In this document: piece by piece, positions 36,141 through 47,395 of the stretch | Layout: each line of letters begins with the position of its first letter | How positions within the stretch are numbered: the first letter of the stretch is position 1 | Assembly: GCF_958979055.1 (NCBI RefSeq) | Contig: NC_084886.1 | Location: 50,241,654 to 50,305,653, forward strand | DNA length: 64,000 bases | Source of the DNA: Alnus glutinosa | Lineage: Eukaryota > Streptophyta > Magnoliopsida > Fagales > Betulaceae | Direction of reading: 5' to 3' | The notes under the pieces: model-generated | Database searches by the model: none | Told to the model about the DNA's origin: nothing | The model's input: only the letters and a program-made list of their open reading frames with translations | Made by a program: the position numbers and the translations under genes

Positions 36141-36538
36141 AACAAAACAAAAAAAATAGTTTTACAGGTTGTGCATAACACGAAACTTTTCCCTTCAGTC
36201 TACAGAGACTTCCATAAAAGTAAAACAAAAAGAATAGGTTTTTTTTTTTTTTTTTTTTTTTTAAGAGATCCTGAACACTTGAGCCCATCCTTACCCCAAC
36301 CCCCAGATCTGGTCCTTCCCCAGAAAGGCTATCATCATTCATCACCAAAAGAAATATGAATATAACATATTACTGTGAGTTCGTGAGTAAGTGAGTTGTT
36401 TGGTGAAGAGCTGAAGAGGGGTGGTCCGGTGGAGTCTGGAGAAGAGCCGAAGAGGTATTTAGAATACCTATTCTTATTTCATTTTTTTTTTTAAATTAAA
36501 TATTATTGTTTCAAACTTTGAGTTGTTTGGTTGAAAAT

Positions 36539-36739
36539 TTAAAGGTGAATAAGCGAGACGGTTATTAACCTAAAATAACTATTAACCGCTAATAATTGCT
36601 AGCTGAAAAAACTAGAAAACCGAAAATAACAATAACCAGATAACTGGGTAACCGAGTAGCTGATTGCGGTTACTGATTATTACATACTGAAAAATCGGTT
36701 AATAATCAGGATAACAGTAATCGGTTTTATTATTATATA

Positions 36740-36830
<91 letters not shown>

Positions 36831-37448
36831 GCCGGACAGCGTCTCAAAATAACGTGTTTTTTAGGTCCTCTGCAGATTCTTTGAATTTCTCAATCCCTTC
36901 TCTTTGCGGTGCAATGGTTTACATAATGGTTTTATTTTTTCTTGTACTTTCTCTGTTATTTTCCTCTTCTCTATCTCCTGTTTTGCTGCCGAGAAAGCCC
37001 AAGGAAAATATGATAAAGTGCAATACTCATTTTTTGATTCTTTTTTCAAATACTGGGCGGATCCCCTTAATTAAATATTGTGTTAATACTATTTTATTTT
37101 ATTTTTTCCCTCTAATTTGTTGGATATAGACACGGTATGTGATGAAGTATCGGCACTGCCATGGTAAACTGGTTCGCAAGGTCCAGAAGATGATTTATGA
37201 TTAGTAATTTTTAGGACAGAAATTTTTATGATTAGTAATTTTTATGATTAATTGGATTTTAAAAAAAAATTAAAAATTCAAGATATATGAAAACCGGTTA
37301 TCCGATTAATAACTGGATAACTGGACGTTGATAAAAACTGCAATCGGCTTACTGGTTGTGGTTGTGGTTATTGAAATAGAAATAATCGGAAACTCTAGTT
37401 GCGGTTATGAGCTAATAACCGCGATCGTAATTGGTTGTACACTCATAG
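36539..37448. mobile_element. hAT-like non-autonomous element with captured DNA
   Basis: A 910-base element between 8-base direct repeats TTGAAAAT (36531-36538 and 37449-37456; the match extends to ten bases). Eight bases is the hAT duplication size. Both ends have reiterated CGGTTATTA/AACCGATAA words (for example ACGGTTATTAACC left, TAATAACCGCGATCG right) forming loose inverted repeats. The centre holds a long (AT)n at 36744-36825 and then unlike DNA (36840-37200) with a gene fragment described separately. No transposase is present. Confidence 0.8.
37130..37183 (+). pseudogene. Captured SRP9 exon fragment
   Basis: An 18-codon stretch reads TRYVMKYRHCHGKLVRKV. This closely follows, from memory, the plant signal recognition particle 9 kDa protein (TRYVMKYRHC, then D instead of H, GKLV, then L instead of R, KV). 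It is preceded by a T/C-rich tract and AG (TTGGATATAG), as for an intron end, so genomic DNA and not mRNA was captured. After the match the frame runs into unrelated bases and a stop at 37202. SRP9 binds SRP RNA with SRP14; this fragment cannot do so. Confidence 0.7.
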
Positions 37449-37456
37449 TTGAAAAT

Positions 37457-37729
37457 TGGAAACGCCCCCTTACTTGTGCTTGCTAGCTTTTGAATTTTGA
37501 TGTCTACATACTACACACTAGAGCAAATATGTGAATTTGGACTTCTTTTTTTTTTAGGTTTACTTGGTTAAGAAAAAAAGTTACAACAAATTGAGAATGG
37601 GCCAACGAGCTAAATATTTTTTATTTTCTTTTTCTTTTTTTTTATAAACTTTTTTTTTTCAAAAAAGGAGAGGGGCAAGGCTCCTACCGGCCCCCTTCTT
37701 CCGTCTCTATACATGCGTGAATAGTACAA

Positions 37730-37769
<40 letters not shown>

Positions 37770-39511
37770 TTTTACCAATATATAATAATATTGGTGAGAT
37801 CTTCGAGTTATGACCCTACAGCTCTATGGGTCATTATGGACAGTCTCGCCCTCAGGCTCGTCTGCCACGGCCCATGGTGAATTTATAATTGCAAAATTAA
37901 CAAATTTATAATTGGAAGAGGAAGACTTTGCTGACATGTTGAGTTCAAGATTCTTGTGTTACGATATGAGCTTTTTTGTTGCAATTGAAGGGTGCAGATG
38001 TTTTGTGCTTTTTATATTGATGTTGTGGTGTATTGCAGCATAGGAATTTTATTTTATTTTATTTTTTTTTTTTTTGGCATTTTTGGGTTTAATTGGGTTT
38101 GATTGATATAGCTGCTTTTTATGCAAATTCAATTGTCGAAGGGGTGTGAACCAATTACAAGTACACATGGACCCAAAATTATTTACTTCTTTTTATGTAA
38201 ATTCAATAGTCAAAGGCGTTCACGAACAAGAACGCAGATAAATAAATTAAATATTTACAAATAAGTCACCAAGATTTATGCATGAAATCCTCAAATGTGA
38301 AGGAAAAAATATGGGGTCTAATTTAGTTAAATCTTTCACTATCAACAATAATGAGCTTCCAAATGTTTTTTCTAGAACAATTTCTAGACGTTACCGCCAC
38401 AACAAAGATACATATATTCTTGAATTATGTGAATTTCAACAAAAATAACAAATAAAGATTTCACCGAGTAGGTATGAGCAACCAAACAACTAGAGAAGAA
38501 AACCAACGATTGACACCGGCGTAACTCTCATCGTCAAGATTTCTTCTAAATCAAACCATAGACAATCCTCTCTAACTAAAATAACTACGTGAAAAACTTC
38601 ATTCTTCCTATCAAAATGGTTGCTATCCATGAGAATGAACTTTCTCTCTCTTTCTTTCTTGACCACAAAAAGTAAAGGGCGGCTTGCCGGCTACCCATTT
38701 ACTTTACGACTCATATGGGTGAACCCCACACATAAGAGTGATCACCCACCATAAGTGTTTGTATATTTGAGTCTATAAGGTGTTGTATAGGCAGGTGTAT
38801 TGGGATGCTTGTTGTTTCCTGGAGTTATGGTTGATTTGCTGGAGTGTGTTGAATTCTTTATTGGTTAATGTAAAATCCATTCGTTAAAAAAAAAAAAGAT
38901 AAAAATTATGAGATAATTTATGCAGGACTCACACGTTTGAGTACGTGGTTGGACAGTCCAAAATTTATTTAAACAGATAAATTCCATATAAGTCATCTCA
39001 CAATTACTATTCCAATTCACCTTGTGGTTTAAATTTTATCATTTTTGGGATTTTAGGTTTCAGCTCTTCTTTTTATTTTATTTTCACTTTTGTTGGTATA
39101 ACTAGAGTTTTCAATGAAAATTGTGTACGATTGTGAATTTGTGATAGTTTAATTTAGCCTGTTTATTTGAAATGTAACAGAGGGATGATCTAAAGAGAAT
39201 TATCATATTTCTTGCACCAAAACACCCCCTTTTTTCTTTTTTCTTTTTTCTTTTCTTTTTGGTTTATTTTAATTTTTTTGGGTAATAAAGGAACCTTTTC
39301 TTCTTCTTCTTTTTCCCCTAAATTGCCCTCATCGATGCACCAAACTTATCAAAGTCCAAAAGTAGGCAAAATGTGTGGGCCTGTGACGATGCCAGCTTTC
39401 CTTCTTTCTTTGTAAATGTACGGGTTGTGTTTTCCAGGGCCCAGAGACGTCAATTCAGTCAGGGTTGGTTAACTCCTTTGGGTCGGAATAGGGGGTTTTT
39501 TCAACAAAAAT
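37457..39511. other. AT-rich intergenic DNA
   Basis: Contains (TA)n at 37731-37765 and many T runs. The passage 37790-37880 is richer in GC but has no ORF or RNA fold I recognise. No gene is supported. Confidence 0.4.
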
Positions 39512-39519
39512 ACTTCTCG

Positions 39520-39646
39520 TACAATAACTATACACAATAATTACACAACTCTATTTATATGAGATGCAACTCATGTGAATGGGATGTAACAAGTCCCATA
39601 TGAATAGAATTGTGTAATTGTTATGTTTGGTTATTGTACAATAATC
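39520..39646. mobile_element. Short MITE with 8-bp flanking repeats
   Basis: A 127-base segment flanked by ACTTCTCG (39512-39519 and 39647-39654). Inside, TACAATAAC and AATTACACAA on the left are inverted on the right (TTGTGTAATT, GGTTATTGTA). The arm starts right at the left repeat, but about eight bases remain on the right side, so the exact end is uncertain. hAT-sized duplication. Confidence 0.7.
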
Positions 39647-40034
39647 ACTTCTCGTTTTTCAATTGCGACTAGTGGGGGATTGAAAATAAAAAATAATATA
39701 TATATATATATATATATATTTCCTAGCCTAGCCGAATTTCATGAATAGTTAAAAATCTTGGGTTGACTTGGGATTTGGTTTTACCATTGGATAAGGCTAG
39801 ACCTATAATTCAGTTCTTTGAAAAAAATTAGTTCCGAATTCCAACATAAATCGAAAACCAACATAAATCGAAAATTGGAAAATCGTTATTGACTCTGAGT
39901 GGAAGACCTATTGAGAGTCAATTGGGGAGCTCAAGTCAACTCGGGAAAAATTCGAACGAGTTTTGCTCAGTCCTAAATTATATTACAATTTATAAGTTGG
40001 GCCACATGATAGTTGTATGGTAAAATATTGTAGA

Positions 40035-40605
40035 CGTCCATGTGGTTTGGCCTTATATCAAATCACTCTCTAATATTTTTAAAACATCAAATCACTCCTT
40101 AAAGTATGTACTGTTATCAAATCACTCATTTTGTTAGAGTTTTTAACCGTAAGCAATAATGCATAAGTTGATAGTCCTGTCATATTTAATAAAATTTTGA
40201 TACGTGTACATGTATTTAGGTCAACATCACTATATCATTAAAAAAATGGCCTACTAGGAAAAAAAAAAAATAGAGAGAGAGAGAGGGGTGATTGGGGTGG
40301 TTTGGTCACCTTTAGTGGTGTTTAGGAGTTGTTCTCCCCTCTCCCTTTTGAATAGTATGGGTGATTCAGCTACTTCCAATCGAGTATTTGGGGTTGGCTG
40401 AACTATCCTCTATCTTTAGGTTTTAGCATTTAAAAGGCGTTGTCAGACCACCCCAACCACGTACATTTATCTCTCTTCTGTGGTTCTCAACCTATGTGTA
40501 ATACTTACCGTTAAAAAAACTAATGTTGAAAGAGAGTTGATAACATTACATACTTTAAAGAGTAATTTGATGCACTTTAAATCATACATAGTGGTTGGAT
40601 AAAAG
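40035..40605. mobile_element. MITE-like element with long inverted arms
   Basis: The left arm (ATCAAATCACTCCTTAAAGT, ATGTACTGTTATCAA, TTTTTAACCGTAAG) has inverted partners on the right (CTTACCGTTAAAAAAACT, TTGATAACATTACATACTTTAA, GAGTAATTTGATG). The centre has GGGTGATTGGGGTGGTTTGG-type words also seen in the element at 58082-58611, so the two are probably related families. Confidence 0.65.
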
Positions 40606-41803
40606 GCTGGCTAAACTACACGTTCCTCTATAATATTTTTCCCTATTTTGTCACAATATAATTTTTTTCCTTTCTTTCTTTTCCCTACTCCTTTTTTGAG
40701 TTTTCCCCTTCCATTAGTATGACATTGAACATACATATCCATGGCGTCGATTCGGCCCCATTAAGAAGAGGGCTCACTTCCATTGGAGATAACAATCAAC
40801 ATCATCACTTCATCGAAACCATGTTATCGTATAGCGGGGTACTTTTCTCCTCTCTAGGCATTGACTTCCTCTAGTGGGAGTCAGTCATAGCACCACTGCA
40901 GAATGTTATCCTCAACTCCATCGGTCTTCGTCAACAACGCCGGCCCTGAGCCACGCGGCTTGAAGGCAGAAGAAAATGGCCTTCTTTGACAAAGGCATAT
41001 CAAGCAGAGTAGGGCTTAAGTATTATTTATAGAGACATAATTTTTACGTAACAGTTACATAAAATTTAAGAGACATGAGTGGATCTCACGTGATGAGTCC
41101 CACCGCAAAAGACATTTCTGATTATTCATATATTTTTTCTCATATTTTTATATTTTTCAATAACAATCAACATTAAAATATTTTTATTTTTTTTACTTTT
41201 TATATCACATTAATAATTTTTTATTACTATTTAAATAAAAACAAATTAACTATCATACAATTTTTTTTTTTTTACTTTTATATACATTTTTTTTACTTTA
41301 TATTATATCATCACCCTCAACAAATTTCAAAATTAACAATTTACTACAGCGTTTTTCACTATTATTTGCTATGCCAATTATGTTATAACAGGGAATCTGA
41401 TGTACAACGGTAATGTACGTTTCTGGTTGGTAATTAATTAACATTCTGACGGATTGTTTTTGCTATGACTCATGCTGCCGGATTGTTTTTCAGTTTGTTA
41501 ATGCTTTTTAAAGGGTTTTTTTTTTAATTTTTTATTTGAGATATTTTGTATTTTGCATTATTTTTTAATATTTTTATTTTAAAAATGAAAAGGGTACGTA
41601 CGTTAAAGAAACAATGCAGATCCCCTTTCTGAAAAGCTGAATCAGATGCCTCTTAGCTTTCTTAATCATGTAATCATGTGATGTCAGACAAGAAGAAGTG
41701 GAGCATTTTTTTAAGTTGATTCATCTTTTTTCTTTTTTCTTTTTTGTGGTTAAAACGGCTATGATTTATTTGCTTAAAAATATGCTTCTTTTGTATCACA
41801 TGA
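40606..41803. other. AT-rich intergenic DNA
   Basis: Mostly AT-rich. The stretch 40740-41000 is less AT-rich, but no frame stays open over it and I recognise nothing. Words GAATCAG, TGCCTCTTAGCTTT occur at 41640-41661 and again at 41803-41822, suggesting a small repeat. Confidence 0.4.
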
Positions 41804-42082
41804 ATCAGGTGCCTCTTAGCTTTTAATAATTTAAAATTAACACGATTATTAGCTCCTAAACATCTTAAGGGGCCATCACCTTTTAAGGGTGTAGGACGTC
41901 GGCAATCACGAATACTTTTTGAGGATGTCAAATATATGCGGATTTTAGTCAATGGATTGCTTAAAGAGTATGCTTCTCTCGCTTTGTTTGGTCCATGGCC
42001 GCCGGGCTATCGCTGTTTGCAAAATTGTGTGGCGCATAGAATTAGAATGCCTTGTACATTTCAAGGTAGAATAGTTGCTTAA
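41804..42082 (+). other. Unidentified 92-codon open frame, possible gene fragment
   Basis: An open frame with no early ATG (first at 41936) reads through LKHLKGPSPFKGVGRRQ, ILFEDVKYMRILVNGLLKEY and LFGPWPPGYRCLQNC to a stop at 42080-42082. Its composition is more protein-like and less AT-rich than the flanks. I cannot place it in a family. It may be a remnant exon of a gene or of a transposon. Confidence 0.3.
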
Positions 42083-42945
42083 GGAATAAGCAACTCACTT
42101 CTGTTTGTTAAAATATTCTCTTTTAACAAATACTCAGCAAAATATTTATCATATTTATATCACATCAGTACACTTTTTTTTAACAAAAAAAAAAACACCA
42201 TAAAAAGCATTAACATATTGAATATCTTTGCTCTTTTGGCACCATCACATCATATAAGGGAGAAAATATTTTTATGCTTATTAGTTGGTGAAGTGGTCCA
42301 TTAACCAACCATGCCATCCATAAAATCACATATAATTCTCTATGGTTTTTACTTTTTCTCTTGGGGCTGACAAATTTTATACATTAGTTGTCTTTGGATG
42401 AGAAATTCTTAAGAGTATTCAAGATATCATAATTTAATTTAAATTTATAGGTCTCATTGTTTGAATGAATATACTAAAAATTTAAGAAATTGAAATATCA
42501 TATGACTGTCACAATAATGGTAAGAAGCCACTTCTGATCTACTAGTCCTTGTCTAAACACAACTTCAAAGACCCAAAGGAATTCCAGAATTGGAGACTTC
42601 ACAGAATCCAAACGAAACTCACAGCAGTCAAGAAGACAGCTTTAAGAGCAAGGCACCCAAAAGTCACTTAGGTCAAACACAAAATTTAGGAGCTTAAATT
42701 GGGAGTTGTTTCATATGGAATACAACTTGTTTGTTTACATTATCACTGACCAACGCTCCCCGGCACTCGAGCTCATGTACACAGTACATATAATCCTATT
42801 GCATTGTTACATACAGATTGAAGATGCTGCATTGTTACATATAGATTGAAACAAGAAGCTTCTCTTATCATTTCCTATACTAATCTAAGACTTAGGTCAA
42901 ATTATGCCTGCAATAAGCTTGAGATTGCCTACGATCCTCTCTCTC
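42083..42945. other. Intergenic DNA and YSL 3' flank
   Basis: AT-rich DNA up to about 42550, then the 3' flank of the minus-strand YSL gene. A 20-base motif, TGCATTGTTACATA with GATTGAA, is repeated at 42802 and 42829. No further gene is seen. Confidence 0.4.
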
Positions 42946-45845
42946 TCAGAAATTCTTCTTGGATGGAACGAAGCTCATGCAGATGGGGGGACGTATCTTG
43001 GCCAAAGCGAGGATTGATGAAGGGAGAATCCATAATCCATCTCCACATATCAAACCAGAAGCAACTGCAGGAACCATCAAACTGGCGTTCTTGCCTAGCT
43101 TGTGCCATGCAAACACAATCAAACTCCCCATACACATATCAATTGCAAAGTAAGCCCCAACAAGGAAAGGCACAGCCATAGCCATTGGAAGCGGAATCCA
43201 TTTCCCCATATTCTTAGGGAGAAGATCTCTCAGCAAGTTGGCTGCTATGGCAAAGGCAAAAAACCCGTAACAGAGTTGCAAGCAATGCTGGGGCAGCGCA
43301 GAGAAGCCTTCAACGCCTAGAATTGCCATGTTCCGGTAAATGATGGCATAAGGGGCTTTGTACTCGCCATCTGGGTTCCCGACATCAAAAGCTTTGTAGA
43401 AAAGAAAGAATGTGAGAGGAGCAACCACGCAACCTATAGCTGTCCCAATAGCCTGGCTTACAAGCATTGATCGAGGGGAAGTGAAAGTAAGATGGCCCGT
43501 CTTGAAATCGTGCATCAAATCAGAAGAGATGGAAACCATGGATTTAATCAGACCACAACCAACAAGTCCTGCAACCACACCATTATGTTGTCCACTCAAG
43601 GCAGCAAGCACAAAAAGAGCCACTTTCCCATAGTTATAGGCCATATTCATGTCAGTTAAACCCGCGCCATAAGCATTGCAGAAGCAAAGAGAGGGTGCAA
43701 GAACATAGGCAAAAACTACGTAATACCACTTCAACTCAGGGAACATGAGTGGTATTACAATGATGGAGACAACGGAGAAGAGTGTGTACCCTGTACATGC
43801 CACCCATATGGGAATGCCCTCTCTTAGGAATACCTCATTTCGTCGCAAATCATCAAGAGGCGGATTCTGGTTATCCGCAGCTGCAGTAGTAAAAAAAAAA
43901 AAAAATTAAAAATAAAATAAAATACACAAGGTTATAGAAAAATGAAAGGCTCGCTGAAATTGTAATGGACACTCAAGCAAAGAGTCACTGTGGTTCACTA
44001 AACATCAATTGCAGCACCTCAACCCCTTACATTTTTTTGGTACTGCTGAGCTGTAAGTTTGAGGGCTATGCACATGGCAGGAAACTAGGCACATCAGAGA
44101 CATTGCATAAATGACCCACTTACATGTTCTAAGGTTCCTCTTCGCTCTGGCATGGATGTTTGTACCGGTGAAATATAGTATCTTGAGAAAATTGTAAAGC
44201 CCATCTCCAAGGATCAGTGCGATGGAAACAAAAACCTGCAGCATACATGAGGAGATGATAAGACTGGATTTCTCATACTACAGAATATCATTCAGGATTC
44301 TGCTTAAGAAATGGGGTTAAGAGTCTAGACTTCAGACCTTGTAACCATTAAGACTCTTCATACTACTTTCTGATAAAGTTGCAGGGAACCACTCCCCCTT
44401 GAGTCCCCTTATCAGCGGCCACATTATTCCCCAAGAGAGCAGAGCACCAAGAAGCAAAGACAAGTTCACAAGATGGGAACAGATCATTCCAGCTCCAATA
44501 TAAGTCATACTAAAATCAAAGTAAAATCTGCAAAATTGAACCTCGCTTATTAATAATATATCAAAGATCACTCTCACATATGGCTACAAAATGCAGAGAA
44601 AATATGTAAAGAACGCACGAATTTTTCCAAGCTTTCAATCCAAATGTAGGAAACTGAACAAATCCGCATTGATCTCCACCCGAATAAAACCACTGAAAGA
44701 ATGCCCAAACGAAACTCATTGAAAAGAATTTCATGAACCCATGAACCTGCTTCCTGCAAGTAAGTTTGAAAGCTATTTGAGTTGTTTCATATTTCAATTA
44801 GCTTTGATTTAATCTGAAAGAGAGGAATCACAAAAATACATGCGTACGTGGCCATCTTGTCTCCTTTAGGGGTATGGAATCCGTTAATAAGAATAGCAGT
44901 AGCCGTTCCACTTGGATAAGTTAATTTGTAGTCTATTATCATGATCTGCAGGAGAAAACAAATAGCAGGACCAAACCATTTCAAATCTCAAAAGAAAAGA
45001 AAAGAAAAGAAAAGAACTTGCCAGAAATTGAGAATATCATGAATCAAAATGACCAAATAGAATTACCTAGACTTGGAGGACACCAAACCTTTGAATAATT
45101 AACTAAACTCCAAAGCACCTACTTCGATCAGTAATGAAAAATAATATAGAAGACACAAAGCATACCTTTCTAAGAGGAACCAATGCTAACAGCCCAACAA
45201 AGCTGCTTACAAAAAGGAAACCAGTCATCCAACCAATCCCAGGCTCCTTGGTGCTCCCAGGAGTATTTCCCTCTGTATCAACCCCTGCTTGCTCATATGT
45301 CTTCCTATTCAAACCCAACAGATAAGACCCAAAACCACCTGCAATCCAATGATTTGATTAAATAAAAATTACATGCAATAGTATTTTGTAAAACATCGAA
45401 ATTAACAAAAGGAAAAACATTTTTCACTGCAAACAACAACAACAACAACAACAACAAAAAGAGATCAAAATCTCCAACCTCCAACAGAAATACTATAACA
45501 TGCAACTGCACAGGTCTGAATTATAGTATTCTCCTGCCGAGTGAATGGCATTGATACAATTCCGGCCTTCTCAAGCAGCGTAGTCCATGTTCTGATGAAT
45601 ACAAAGGCGAGGAGAGCAGCCGAGACATTGAGGTTGGGGACTAGCCCGGTTGTGAGATTCAGCTTCATCACTATCACACTATAAATGATCCCAATAGCTA
45701 AGCTAGCTATAAGTCCCCGAATTGTTATCTGTCTCTTCCATGGTGCAATTCTCTTCTCGTCCTCTGGCAATTCTCGAATCTCTTCGATGTCCTCTCTCTC
45801 AGATTTCTCAATCTCGTTTAATTCTTCTCTGTTCGTGTTTCCCAT
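42946..45845 (-). CDS. YSL3-type metal-nicotianamine transporter
   Basis: Oligopeptide-transporter-family carrier that moves Fe(II)-, Cu- and other metal-nicotianamine complexes across the plasma membrane, in Arabidopsis mainly in leaf veins and toward seeds. Seven minus-strand exons (45845-45479, 45338-45166, 44945-44848, 44753-44619, 44527-44338, 44235-44124, 43880-42946) join in frame to 669 residues, close to AtYSL1 and AtYSL3. A charged N-terminal tail (Glu-rich, residues 5-34) precedes about 14 hydrophobic segments. Well-known stretches are [40 protein letters not shown] in order of exons, [30 protein letters not shown] and [13 protein letters not shown]. The product ends [14 protein letters not shown]. 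The start ATG at 45845 gives the family N-terminus. Called YSL3-like from sequence and from its place between cytochrome b5 and MSP1. Confidence 0.95.
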
Positions 45846-46628
45846 TTGAAGATCAAAATCTTCCACCTAGTCCAATACAACTATTAAAAAAAAATATATA
45901 TCTCGATTACACAATCCCATTTTGATGAGAAAACGTTCGATAAAATATAGCATACTTGATAAAATTACGTAAACAAATAAATAAGCATAAATGATCTTAC
46001 CTCAGAGTTCTTCTTCTTCTTTGCTCAAGTAGAAAAAAGGTCAGAACCTTGGAAAGATTATAGAGCCTCAAAACTGTGTCTTTAAAATCTACTTCGATAT
46101 ATCAAACAAGAATTTTCTGCAGAACCAAAAAAGAGACAAATGAGTTTTTGTCACCTTCTTCGATCTATACAATTGAAAACCTCCACATGCCATGAAAAAC
46201 TCAAACGACCAGATGGGTATTCGTGTACCTGAGCGTTGACTCAGAGTAACCTTCCAAAGAACAATACCGCATCCACAAATCCCAATTGGATCTTCAAATT
46301 CAACCACAGAAGTGTTAAAAGTACCACATCGAAAATCGTGAAACCCCAACAAATCCCCAAGTGGGTCTCTCGAATTAAGCTCAGGAATCAACTTAGAGCA
46401 AGATTACATGACACCCATTTGCAGCAACATCCCTTTCTCTTTAATAACCATTGAAGGCCATCACTGCCTTACTAGGAGCAGACCCTTGCATGTACTGCAA
46501 AGAAGTACATACACGACCAAACTAGTGTAGTACAATAAGCAATATTCCAACTACAGCTCGATTGCATTTGAACACATGTTCGGCTAGTAAGGCAAATCCT
46601 CCTCGTTGACCCACCTCTCTCTCTCAAA

Positions 46629-46671
<43 letters not shown>

Positions 46672-47209
46672 AGGTAGGGGTGATAGGACTCGAAGTGATT
46701 GGGAATGGAGTTGAGTTTAGTTGGATGTTCCTAACTTGTAAAAGTGGAGCATCGAGAAAGGAACAGTGGAACACGAGCAACTTCTTTGAACTCCTTCAAG
46801 GGTCAACATTCGCACAATCGCGCACAAAAAAATAAAAAAAAAATAAAAAAAAAATTCGTAGATAATGATGTTAGAATTATGAATCACTTTTTTCTTCATT
46901 TGATCCAACGGCAAATTACAATAATAAGCCTGTTTGGCAACCATTGCCAAATTTCCAATTTTCTTCTTTTTCTTCCAAAAAAATTAAATCAAAAACATTT
47001 TAATTTTTTTACACTTTTTACATCATATCAATAATTTTTTATTATTATTCAAATAAAAAAATTCACTACAAAACAATTTTTTTTTTTTTTTTTTTTTTCA
47101 CTTTTCCATAAAACATTCACCAATTTTATATCCCATCAATCACTTCTTATTACTATTCAAATCAATATTCCATAAATCCTGACTCTACGAGTCACGGATA
47201 AGGTCCAAG
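45846..47209. other. YSL upstream region and intergenic DNA
   Basis: Promoter side of the YSL gene. Contains a (GA)n tract at 46630-46669 and AT-rich runs (47028-47100). Short ORFs on both strands (46089-46454) are not supported by any domain. A 5' UTR intron may exist but cannot be fixed. Confidence 0.4.
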
Positions 47210-47395
47210 AATTACTCTATTTTATGGAGTAATTCTACAAATTCTTCTCGTCTTTCTAAAAATAACATAGCTTTTAAAATTATTATTGAGTTTGTGATTT
47301 ATTATTATTTTAAAAATTACCTCATTTTTTGAATGATATAAGAGTGATACAAGATTGACTTCTAACATTACTCTATTTTATAATTAGGATTTAAA
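47210..47395. mobile_element. MITE-like inverted repeat
   Basis: Imperfect arms: TATTTTATGGAGTAATTCTA, CTTTTAAAATTATTATTGAG and TTTGTGATTTATTATTATTT on the left, with ATTTTAAAAATTAC and AACATTACTCTATTTTATAA inverted on the right. It resembles the repeat at 8405-8580 in the words TCTTTCTAAAAATAA and TAGCTTTTAAAAT. Confidence 0.5.

Noticed and set aside
40740-41000. Less AT-rich patch starting ATGGCGTCGATTCGG as a gene
   Set aside because: The ATG frame stops after eight codons and no frame stays open through the patch.
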